Below, one piece after another: positions 7,766 to 13,586 of a stretch of 18,359 nucleotides of DNA. A model generated the notes under the pieces. It made no database searches. It had not been told where the DNA came from and saw nothing but the letters and a program-made list of their open reading frames with translations. The position numbers and the translations under genes are program-made. This stretch comes from Mailhella sp. (GTDB lineage Bacteria > Desulfobacterota > Desulfovibrionia > Desulfovibrionales > Desulfovibrionaceae): the NCBI GenBank assembly GCA_017411945.1, contig JAFQPD010000019.1, positions 1 through 18,359 of the forward strand, in the 5' to 3' direction. The first letter of the stretch is position 1. Every line of letters begins with the position of its first letter.

Positions 7766-8572
7766 TCAGCCGTTCTCAGCCATGATGGTCATGGCGTCGT
7801 CCACAGTGGCGCCGCTGTGCACCATGGCGTTCAGGGCCTTCATGAGAGTGACGCGGCGCGGATGGTCGAAGACGTTGCGGCCTATGGAAAGGCCGGCGCC
7901 GCCTGCCTGCAGAGAATCGTACACCATCTGGAAGAGGCGTATGTCGGAATCTATCATCTCGCCGCCGGCAATGACCACAGGACAGCAGCAGCATTCCGTG
8001 ACCTTGGCGAAGGATTCGGGGGTGCCGGTGTAGGAGACTTTCACGATGTCTGCGCCGAGTTCCGCGCCAACGCGGGCGCACTGAGCCACCACGTCCACAT
8101 TGAAGCTGTCGCGGATGAGGCCGCCGCGGCCGTAGAGCATCATGAGCAGCGGCATGCCCCAGCGGTTGCAGTGGTCGGCTATCATGCCGGCGGAGCTGAG
8201 CATTTCGCGTTCGTTGGCGTCGCCGAGATTGAGATGGATGGAAACGGCGTCGGCGCCGAGGCGGATGGCTTCTTCCACAGTGCCGGTGAGGATCTTGGTG
8301 TTGCCCATGGGGCTGAGGTTGGTGGAGGCCGCGATGTGCATGATGAGGCCGAGGCCGGCATTGACGTCGGCGCAGCCGGAAGCGCGGATGAGGCCCTTGT
8401 GCATGAGCACGGCGTTGGCGCCGCCTTCGTTCATGTCGTCTACGGCCTTATGGATGTCCACCAGGCCTTGGGGAGCGCGGATAGTCATGCCGTGGTCCAT
8501 GGGGACGATGATGGTGCGGTGGGAGTTGGGGTCGAAAATGTGGGAAAGCCTTTTCTTGGTGCCGAGTTCCAT
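7766..8572 (-). CDS. aroA': 2-amino-3,7-dideoxy-D-threo-hept-6-ulosonate (ADH) synthase, class I aldolase fold
   Basis: First enzyme of the alternative shikimate entry. In the archaeal pathway it condenses aspartate semialdehyde with a 6-deoxy-5-ketofructose phosphate. It is a DeoC/LacD-like TIM barrel of the MJ0400 family, 268 residues. VPMDHG with Asp26 is at 24-29, SIHLNLGD at 111-118, LYGRGG near 146-151, and the Schiff-base Lys178 in DIVKVSYTG. Phosphate-binding IAGGE (201-205) and SIGRN (229-233) are also present. Oddly, four consecutive Cys (194-197) sit before the PVVIAGG strand. The frame extends upstream to 8683, but ATG 8572 has AGAGGAG and matches the family start. The longer form would run through the attenuator terminator. 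Class I fructose-bisphosphate aldolase is the alternative name often given, but the next gene favours ADH synthase. Confidence 0.9.
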   Translation of the reverse strand: MELGTKKRLSHIFDPNSHRTIIVPMDHGMTIRAPQGLVDIHKAVDDMNEGGANAVLMHKGLIRASGCADVNAGLGLIMHIAASTNLSPMGNTKILTGTVEEAIRLGADAVSIHLNLGDANEREMLSSAGMIADHCNRWGMPLLMMLYGRGGLIRDSFNVDVVAQCARVGAELGADIVKVSYTGTPESFAKVTECCCCPVVIAGGEMIDSDIRLFQMVYDSLQAGGAGLSIGRNVFDHPRRVTLMKALNAMVHSGATVDDAMTIMAENG

Positions 8573-8623
8573 GATGCGCTCCTCTCGTGAGTGTGGCAGA
8601 CCGGGGCCTCCGGCGGAGTTTAC

Positions 8624-8656
8624 AAAAAAGGCCGCCGGCTTGTTCCGCCCGCGGCC
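8624..8656 (-). terminator. Attenuator terminator of the aro operon leader
   Basis: On the minus strand GGCCGCGGGC (8656-8647) pairs with GCCGGCGGCC (8639-8630), giving 6 bp, a G-G mismatch and 3 bp around a 7-nt loop. It is followed at once by six T (8629-8624). It lies between the leader peptide stop and the ADH synthase start, the position expected of a regulated terminator. Its 5' arm can instead pair with the end of the leader ORF. Confidence 0.85.
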
Positions 8657-8702
8657 TGAAGTGTTTCGCTGTAAGGGTGTCAACGATCCTTCCGACCACG
8701 GG
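8648..8702 (-). promoter_or_regulatory. Antiterminator pairing of the aro attenuator
   Basis: CCCGTGGTC (8702-8694, leader codons 28-30 plus one base) can pair with GGCCGCGGG (8656-8648) in 9 bp including two G-U pairs. The second segment is the 5' arm of the terminator, so the two structures exclude each other. A ribosome stalled on the Phe/Tyr codons (8736-8710) leaves 8702-8694 free and favours read-through. A ribosome reaching the stop at 8680 covers it and lets the terminator form. This is inferred by hand pairing, not by energy calculation. Confidence 0.65.
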
Positions 8703-8784
8703 ACCTGCTGAAATAAAAGTAGAAGCCAAAGCCGAAGGGCTTGGTTTCATACAGGAAAGTGGCAGCGGAAGAAGCGTTGAGCAT
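8680..8784 (-). CDS. Phe/Tyr-rich leader peptide of the aro operon attenuator
   Basis: A 34-codon ORF starts at ATG 8784, 7 nt after AGAGG (8796-8792), and stops with TGA at 8680. Residues 16-25 read PFGFGFYFYF, giving five Phe and two Tyr codons within nine positions; Phe10 and Tyr12 add more. The tail is basic (SRSRGRKDR). This composition and its place before a terminator hairpin fit the role of pheL/pheST-type leader peptides, where slow translation through Phe and Tyr codons reports charged tRNA levels. The operon downstream makes Phe and Tyr, which matches the codons sensed. Phe codons outnumber Tyr, so Phe may dominate. The peptide itself probably has no other function. Confidence 0.88.
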   Translation of the reverse strand: MLNASSAATFLYETKPFGFGFYFYFSRSRGRKDR

Positions 8785-8809
8785 TTTTGTACCTCTGTGG
8801 TATGTCTTT

Positions 8810-8839
8810 GTGCTACACCCGGAAAAAGCGGAATGTCAA
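8810..8839 (-). promoter_or_regulatory. Candidate sigma70 promoter of the aro operon
   Basis: A perfect TTGACA (8839-8834) is followed after 16-18 nt by weak -10 candidates, TGTAGC (8817-8812) or TAGCAC (8815-8810). Transcription would start about 20 nt before the leader peptide ATG, enough to include its Shine-Dalgarno. The -35 box is convincing and the -10 box poor, which suggests activation or a modest basal rate. Confidence 0.45.
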
Positions 8840-8846
8840 TAGGAAA

Positions 8847-8866
8847 ATTTCCACAAATTTGGAAAT
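8847..8866. repeat. 7-bp palindrome with 6-nt spacer just upstream of the aro -35 box
   Basis: ATTTCCA (8847-8853) and TGGAAAT (8860-8866) are perfect inverted arms around CAAATT. The element starts 7 bp upstream of the aro -35 box and lies between the two divergent promoters. The arm-N6-arm geometry suits a dimeric regulator such as those of the TyrR type, but the arm sequence is not the E. coli TyrR box (TGTAAA-N6-TTTACA). Operator function is inferred only. Confidence 0.4.
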
Positions 8867-8927
8867 CGTTCAAAATGGCACGAGCGGTGAGGGGCGGCGC
8901 AGAACGGGTGCATAAGGCTGCCGCACG

Positions 8928-8957
8928 TTGACAAAACCGAGGTTCTTGCCCTACACG
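8928..8957 (+). promoter_or_regulatory. Candidate sigma70 promoter of the trp operon
   Basis: TTGACA (8928-8933) is perfect; 18 nt downstream lies a weak -10, TACACG (8952-8957). The predicted start near 8964 is about 37 nt before the trp leader ORF. Like the aro promoter opposite it, it combines a consensus -35 with a poor -10. Confidence 0.45.
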
Positions 8958-8964
8958 AAAAAAA

Positions 8965-8980
8965 TGCGGAAAGTTCCGCA
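8965..8980. repeat. Perfect 7-bp-arm palindrome at the predicted trp transcription start
   Basis: TGCGGAA-AG-TTCCGCA lies at about +1 to +17 of the predicted trp transcript. As DNA it could be a repressor operator overlapping the start site. As RNA it could form a small 5' hairpin (GCGGA/TCCGC with a 4-nt loop) followed by a short T-run. Nothing in the sequence decides between these. Confidence 0.4.
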
Positions 8981-9000
8981 GTTTTCCTTCAGGAGGCCGC

Positions 9001-9084
9001 ATGCTCCCTTTCCCCTCCGCTTTTTTCGCAGGCCAGTGGCGGTGCGCATTTTCCGTGGGGAGAAGATGCGGTCTTGGAGCGTAG
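9001..9084 (+). CDS. Putative trp operon leader peptide with a single Trp codon
   Basis: A 27-codon ORF opens at ATG 9001 behind a perfect AGGAGG (8991-8996) and stops at TAG 9082. It encodes one Trp (residue 13, codon 9037-9039) in the context GQWRC. Tandem Trp codons, usual in trpL peptides, are absent in every frame. The Trp codon sits just 5' of RNA segment 1 of the hairpin set below, so a ribosome halted there would mask that segment. The strong ribosome site and position support real translation. The sensing role is an inference and weaker than for the aro leader. Confidence 0.55.
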   Translation: MLPFPSAFFAGQWRCAFSVGRRCGLGA

Positions 9085-9122
9085 CTGAATGTCAGAAAAA
9101 GAACCGATGCCGTCCTTCTCCC
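9045..9122 (+). promoter_or_regulatory. Alternative RNA pairings (segments 1:2 and 2:3) of the trp attenuator
   Basis: Segment 1 CGCATTTTC (9045-9053) pairs with GAAGATGCG (9062-9070) in 9 bp with one G-U. Segment 2 can instead pair with segment 3: GGGAGAAG (9058-9065) with CTTCTCCC (9115-9122), 8 perfect bp, extended across a small internal loop by CGGT (9069-9072) with GCCG (9109-9112). The 2:3 pairing takes up the 5' arm and loop of the terminator at 9107-9137. This reproduces the four-segment logic of trp attenuators, from hand pairing only. Confidence 0.6.
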
Positions 9123-9137
9123 AAGGGCGGCATTTTT
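9107..9137 (+). terminator. Attenuator terminator upstream of trpE (segments 3:4)
   Basis: ATGCCGTCCTT (9107-9117) pairs with AAGGGCGGCAT (9123-9133) in 11 bp with one G-U around CTCCC, followed by a T-run ending at 9137. It ends 23 nt before the trpE ATG. No gene ends just upstream, so a terminator here only makes sense as a regulated one. Confidence 0.85.
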
Positions 9138-9160
9138 CTATGGTAAGCAGGGGCTGAAGC

Positions 9161-10594
9161 ATGGATAGCGAAAAGGATATCATCAAGGTGCGTCAGCGTG
9201 TGCGCTGGCTCCCGGCGGATATGGATACGCCCATAAGCCTTTTCCTCGGCATGGCGAAGGGCAGCGGCATACTGCTGGAAAGCGCCGAAGTCGATGGACG
9301 ATGGGGGCGGTACAGCGTGCTCGCCTGCGATATGGCTCTTGTGCTCTCCTGCCGTGAAGGCCGCTTTGAGTGCCAAGCGGAAGATGAACGCTTCTCGCCC
9401 CTTGCCGAGCTTTCCGGCATGCCGTTCGTGGCGGGCCTGCGCGAAGCCATGCGGCGCATCGAACTGCTCCCCGACGAGGAAGCCGAGCCCCTTCCTCCCA
9501 TCACCCGTTCGCTCTGCGGCTGGCTGGGGTATGGAATGGCCGGGCTTTTCGATGCCGAGCTTTCTGCGTCCCTCCCCGGCGAGCAGGCGGAAGGCATGCT
9601 CTGCCTGCCCGGCACGCTCATGCTCTTCGATCATCTTTACAATCGCCTTGCTCAGGTGAGCCTGGGGGAACATAAGCCCGTGAGCGGCTCCCACTCTTCC
9701 CTGGGAGAAGTGGAAGTCTGTGCGGGCATGGAAGGCGGCATGGCTAGCGCGTCCATGGATGGGGAGGATGTTCGGGAAGCTGTTAGACTGATCAAAGAAA
9801 AGTTCCGTGAAGGCGAAGCCATACAGGTGTCGCCCTCTGTTCGCTTCAGCATCCCCTTCGAGGGCGATGCTCTTGCCCTGTACCGCAGCATGCGTTCTTC
9901 CAGCCCCTCGCCGTATATGTTTTTCATGCGCCTGCCGGGCATCACGCTGTTCGGTTCGTCGCCGGAATCCATGGTGCAGTGCACAGGCGGCAGTATGCTC
10001 ATCGCTCCTATCGCCGGCTCTCGCCGCAGGGGGCGTTCCGTGAGCGAAGACGAAGCTCTTGCTGCCGAACTCCTGTCCGATCCTCAGGAGCGAGCCGAGC
10101 ATATGATGCTGGTGGACCTTGGCCGGAGCGACCTTGGCCGGGTTGCCGCGCCGGGAACTGTGGAGGTAGAAAGTCTCATGGCGGTGGAACGCTTTTCGCA
10201 TGTCATGCATCTGACGAGCCGCATCAAGGCCCGCCTCCGCAAGGGGCTGGATGCCGTGGACGTTCTGGCGTCCGTGTTCCCTGCCGGCGCCGTGAGCGGC
10301 GTGCCGCGCGGGCGCGCCGTGCGGATAGCGGCCGCTCTGGAAAAAGGGCCGAGGGGGCCCTATGCCGGCTGCATAGGCTGGATCGGCCTCGACAAGGGCA
10401 GTGTGCATCTCGATGCGGGCATAGCCGTCCGTACGCTATGGGTACAGGAAGGCCGCCTGAACTGGCAGGTGGGGAGCTCGGTGGTGCACGGTACGGAGCC
10501 TTCGCAGGTATGGAAGGATATCTGCCATAAATCCGCAGTGATGCGCCAGTCTTTCTGCGGATCGGGAGGGCAGCATGTTCCTGCTCATCGATAA
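9161..10594 (+). CDS. trpE: Anthranilate synthase component I (divergent)
   Basis: Converts chorismate and ammonia to anthranilate. The 477-residue protein has the tryptophan-binding LLES (38-41), and the chorismate-enzyme core with PSPYMFFM, PIAGSRRRG (283-291), AEHMMLVDLGRSDLGRV (312-328), FSHVMHLTSRI (345-355), FPAGAVSGVPRGRA (373-386) and RGPYAGCIGWI. Several usually conserved positions differ. RND reads RSD (Ser323), GAPK reads GVPR, and the C-terminal PE-E--E---K motif reads PSQVWKDICHK (447-457), so one Glu is Val450 and the next Asp453. Feedback inhibition by Trp is likely from LLES. ATG 9161 has CAGGGG upstream. The 3' end overlaps trpGD by 20 nt. PabB is the other family option but operon context makes TrpE clear. 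Confidence 0.92.
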   Translation: MDSEKDIIKVRQRVRWLPADMDTPISLFLGMAKGSGILLESAEVDGRWGRYSVLACDMALVLSCREGRFECQAEDERFSPLAELSGMPFVAGLREAMRRIELLPDEEAEPLPPITRSLCGWLGYGMAGLFDAELSASLPGEQAEGMLCLPGTLMLFDHLYNRLAQVSLGEHKPVSGSHSSLGEVEVCAGMEGGMASASMDGEDVREAVRLIKEKFREGEAIQVSPSVRFSIPFEGDALALYRSMRSSSPSPYMFFMRLPGITLFGSSPESMVQCTGGSMLIAPIAGSRRRGRSVSEDEALAAELLSDPQERAEHMMLVDLGRSDLGRVAAPGTVEVESLMAVERFSHVMHLTSRIKARLRKGLDAVDVLASVFPAGAVSGVPRGRAVRIAAALEKGPRGPYAGCIGWIGLDKGSVHLDAGIAVRTLWVQEGRLNWQVGSSVVHGTEPSQVWKDICHKSAVMRQSFCGSGGQHVPAHR

Positions 10595-12161
10595 TTACGA
10601 TTCGTTTACCAGCAACCTCGTGCAGGCCTTCTGCAAGCTCGGCCAGAAACCGCTCGTGCTGAAGAACGACGACCCGCACCTCCTTGAGCTGGCCGAAGAG
10701 CCTTCCCTGCGCATGGTCTGCCTTTCCCCCGGTCCGGGGAGGCCGGAAAAGGCCGGGCTCTGCCTTGAATTCCTTGAGAGGCTCAACCCGAAAGTTCCTG
10801 TGCTGGGCGTTGGGCTGGGGCATCAGATACTCGGCCTTTTCGCCGGAGCAGAGACGGAGGCCGCGCCGGAAGTCATGCACGGCCGCACTTCCGACATCAT
10901 GCACGACGGGCGCGGCCTGTACCGGGGCATCCCCAACCCTATGACCGTGGGCCGCTACCACTCCCTTGTGGTGCGCATCGACGAGCATCGTCCGCTGGAC
11001 AGCGTTGTCGTTTCGGCGCGGGGGCCTCACGGCGAAGTCATGTCCCTGCGCTTCCGCGACAGGCCGTGGGCAGGCGTGCAGTACGATCCCGGCTCCATCC
11101 TTACTCCTGAGGGGCTGAAGCTCCTTGGGAATTTTCCGGCCAGCCTCAGGGCTTCTGGCGGGAAGGAGCCAACGGTCGCTTCCATACTGGATACGCTGGC
11201 CCAGGGGCTGGACCTCAGCGGCGAACAGGCTGAAGCCGCTTTTTCCTCCCTTTTCGATGGCAGCATGACGCCTGCGCAGACGGGTTCTTTCCTTACGGCC
11301 CTGCGCATGAAGGGGCCTTCCGCCTCTGAGCTGGCGCGTGCCATCCGCTGCATCCTCGACAGGGCCGTCACCGTGAAGGGCGTTCCTGCCCACAGCATAG
11401 ACATCGTAGGCACAGGCGGCGACGGCAGGAACTGCTTCAACTGCTCCACGGCCGCGGCCCTTACGCTGGCGGGCATGGGCTACCGCGTCATCAAGCACGG
11501 CAACCGCGCGGTTTCCTCCCATTCCGGCTCGGCCGACGTGGTGGAAGCCCTGGGCCTGCCCATGGAGCGAGATCCGGAAGCGGTGGTGGCCCTGCTCAAG
11601 CAGCATAATTTCGCCTTCCAGTATGCGCCATATTTCCATCCGGCTTTCGCCAAGGTGGGAGATGTGCGCAAGGAAATAGGCATACGCACCCTGTTCAATA
11701 TGCTCGGCCCCATGGTGAACCCGGCCTGCCCCGACCACCTCATGATGGGCGTGGCCCGGCCCGAGCTGGTGGATATCGTCGCCTCCGCCCTGCGGCATTT
11801 CCCTTTGAAGAGGGCGGCTGTGTTCTGCGGAGCCGGAGGCTACGACGAGCTCACGACCATGGGGCGTACCCGTGTGGTGCTCATTCGTGAAGGCGAGCTG
11901 GAGGAAATGGAGTTTGACCCTTCGAACTATGGCTTTTCCCCCTGCCGCGCCGACGAGGTGGAAGTGAACAGCCGAGAAGAGGCTGCCGCCGTGCTGCGGG
12001 AACTCCTTGCCGGGCGCGGCCCGCGTGCCATGCGCGATATGCTGGCCCTGAACGCGGCCTTCGCCATCTGGCTCATGGAAGACGGGCTCAGCCTTGAAGA
12101 CTGTGTGGCCAAGGCCCGCAAGGGCGTGGCCGAAGGAGCAGGGATGAGGATGCTGCCATGA
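10575..12161 (+). CDS. trpGD: TrpG-TrpD fusion: amidotransferase-like domain lacking its catalytic triad, plus anthranilate phosphoribosyltransferase
   Basis: A 528-residue fusion as in enteric bacteria. Residues 1-195 are a class I glutamine amidotransferase fold (LIDNYDSFT at 4-12, SPGPGRPEKAG at 51-61, VMHG, RYHSLVV at 127-133). The nucleophile motif GVCLGHQ reads GVGLGHQ (Gly80, codon GGG at 10812), and the His/Glu motif QFHPES reads QYDPGS (Asp171, Gly173). All three triad residues are lost, so glutamine hydrolysis is not expected. Residues from about 205 form TrpD, transferring phosphoribose to anthranilate. Its motifs are intact: GTGGDG (279-284), NCSTAA, KHGNRAVSS (307-315), RTLFNMLGP (371-379) and YDE (423-425). 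Start ATG 10575 follows GGGAGG. The stop overlaps trpCF as ATGA. Confidence 0.95.
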   Translation: MFLLIDNYDSFTSNLVQAFCKLGQKPLVLKNDDPHLLELAEEPSLRMVCLSPGPGRPEKAGLCLEFLERLNPKVPVLGVGLGHQILGLFAGAETEAAPEVMHGRTSDIMHDGRGLYRGIPNPMTVGRYHSLVVRIDEHRPLDSVVVSARGPHGEVMSLRFRDRPWAGVQYDPGSILTPEGLKLLGNFPASLRASGGKEPTVASILDTLAQGLDLSGEQAEAAFSSLFDGSMTPAQTGSFLTALRMKGPSASELARAIRCILDRAVTVKGVPAHSIDIVGTGGDGRNCFNCSTAAALTLAGMGYRVIKHGNRAVSSHSGSADVVEALGLPMERDPEAVVALLKQHNFAFQYAPYFHPAFAKVGDVRKEIGIRTLFNMLGPMVNPACPDHLMMGVARPELVDIVASALRHFPLKRAAVFCGAGGYDELTTMGRTRVVLIREGELEEMEFDPSNYGFSPCRADEVEVNSREEAAAVLRELLAGRGPRAMRDMLALNAAFAIWLMEDGLSLEDCVAKARKGVAEGAGMRMLP

Positions 12162-13576
12162 CTGGGCTGGAGCGATTCGTTGAGGCCAAGCGGGCTGAGG
12201 TGCGGGAACTTGAACGTCTGATGCAGGACGAAGCCTCCTTCGCGCCGGGAGGCCCTCTCTGCCCCTGGGAGGGCGTGCGCCCTTCGTTCCGAGCCGCTCT
12301 TGAGCGCGGAGGACGGAACGGCGCGCCGCTGGCCGTCATCGCGGAATTCAAGAAAGCTTCGCCTTCCCGCGGCGTCATCTGTGAAGCTCTCGAAGTGGAA
12401 GATGTGGCCCGTCAGTACGCCGAGAACGGAGCGAGCGCGGTGTCCATCCTTACGGAAGAGAAGTATTTCAAGGGCGATATGGGATATCTCGCCCGGGCTT
12501 CGGAAGCCGTGCCCGGCATGCCTTTTCTGCGGAAAGACTTTCTTTTCCATCCGGCCCAGGTCGCGGCCTCGCTGGCCTCTCCCGCTTCGGCTTTGCTCCT
12601 TATCGTTCGCCTCACCCCGGATGCAGCCCGGCTTCGGGCCCTGCGCGAGCAGGCTGAGGCCGGGGGCGTGGAGGCGGTGGTGGAAGTTTTCGATGAGGCC
12701 GACCTGCGCCTTGCCCGGGAGAGCGGTGCGAGCATCATACAGGTGAACGCGCGCGACCTCGCCACCCTGAAAGTAGACCGCGGGGCCTGCCTTCAGCTCA
12801 TACGGGAATGCCCGCCTCAGGAAGGAGAACTGTGGATAGCCGCCAGCGGCATGTCCTGCCGTGCCGACCTAGAAGATGCCGCCGAAGCAGGATATCATGC
12901 CGCTCTCGTGGGATCGGCCCTCATGGAAGGCGGTACGCCGGGGGCAGCTCTGCTTCGCATGCTGAGAGGCCGCCTGCAGGTCAAGATATGCGGCATGCGC
13001 GAGCAGGAGCTCATTGACAGGATAGCCGAACTGGGGGCTGATATGTGCGGCTTCATTTTCTATCCGCCAAGCCCGCGCAACGTGAGCCCGGAAGAGGCCG
13101 CCCGCCTTGAGACGCACGGCATGAAGCGCGTGGGGGTGTTCGTTGATCAGAGCGTTGAGGAGATAGCCGCCATCGCGCATGAGGCGCGGCTGGACTTCAT
13201 CCAGCTTCACGGCGGTCAGAGCGCGGAGTTCGCGTCGAACTTTCCAGCGGAAAAAGTCATCCGCGTACTCTGGCCGAAGAAATGCGGAACGCTCGAAGCC
13301 CTTCAGGCAGATATAGACGCCTTTGCTCCGACCTGTGGCATGTATCTGCTGGATGCCGGCATGGGGAGCGGCATGACGCTGGACTGGCCTTCGCTGGCAG
13401 GGCTGCGCTTCCCCCATCCGTGGATGCTTTCCGGAGGGCTGGGGCCGGACAATGCGGATGCGGCTCTGGCCGCCTGTTCGCCGAACGGGCTGGACATGAA
13501 TTCCCGCCTTGAATCCAGCCCCGGCATAAAGAGCCCGGAACTCCTCGAAAAAGTTTTCTCCCGGCTTCGCAAGTGA
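12158..13576 (+). CDS. trpCF: TrpC-TrpF fusion: indole-3-glycerol phosphate synthase / phosphoribosylanthranilate isomerase
   Basis: Two TIM barrels in 472 residues, joined near 271, in the same order as E. coli TrpC. TrpC: IAEFKKASPSRG (61-72) with Glu63 and Lys65, SILTEEKYFKGD, LRKDF with Lys126 (124-128), Glu177, NARDL with Asn198, and AASG with Ser230. TrpF: VKICG with Cys278, SPRNV (305-309), QLHG (349-352), LLDAGMGSG with Asp399, LSGGLGPDN (424-432), and SRLESSPGIKS where relatives usually have SGVE--PG-KD. The chain performs isomerisation of phosphoribosylanthranilate and then ring closure to indole-glycerol phosphate, though the domains stand in the reverse of reaction order. Phosphate-loop changes in TrpF (GMGSG for GGTG, SRLE for SGVE) are moderate; catalytic residues are kept. 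Confidence 0.94.
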   Translation: MTGLERFVEAKRAEVRELERLMQDEASFAPGGPLCPWEGVRPSFRAALERGGRNGAPLAVIAEFKKASPSRGVICEALEVEDVARQYAENGASAVSILTEEKYFKGDMGYLARASEAVPGMPFLRKDFLFHPAQVAASLASPASALLLIVRLTPDAARLRALREQAEAGGVEAVVEVFDEADLRLARESGASIIQVNARDLATLKVDRGACLQLIRECPPQEGELWIAASGMSCRADLEDAAEAGYHAALVGSALMEGGTPGAALLRMLRGRLQVKICGMREQELIDRIAELGADMCGFIFYPPSPRNVSPEEAARLETHGMKRVGVFVDQSVEEIAAIAHEARLDFIQLHGGQSAEFASNFPAEKVIRVLWPKKCGTLEALQADIDAFAPTCGMYLLDAGMGSGMTLDWPSLAGLRFPHPWMLSGGLGPDNADAALAACSPNGLDMNSRLESSPGIKSPELLEKVFSRLRK

Positions 13577-13586
13577 GGATATCCCC

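Noticed and set aside
8448..9002. 184-codon minus-strand ORF covering the aro leader and ADH synthase start
   Set aside because: It crosses the promoter and terminator and overlaps ADH synthase in another frame; the Phe/Tyr leader in a different frame explains the region better.
9066..9146. Alternative trp leader ORF starting MRSW and ending in Trp-stop
   Set aside because: It runs through the attenuator terminator, has GGGGAG only 3 nt before the ATG, and its two Trp codons are not adjacent; the ORF at 9001 has a far better ribosome site and position.
8941..9160. T-box riboswitch for tRNA-Trp upstream of trpE
   Set aside because: No T-box consensus (AGGGTGG-type sequence) before the terminator; the hairpins fit leader-peptide attenuation instead.
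9092..10408. 438-codon minus-strand open frame opposite trpE
   Set aside because: Shadow of trpE with His/Gly/Ala-rich sequence and no recognisable domain.
10224..11798. 524-codon open frame on the minus strand opposite trpE/trpGD
   Set aside because: It lies antisense to two clearly recognised genes, has biased low-information composition and no family motif; long antisense frames are common in high-GC DNA.
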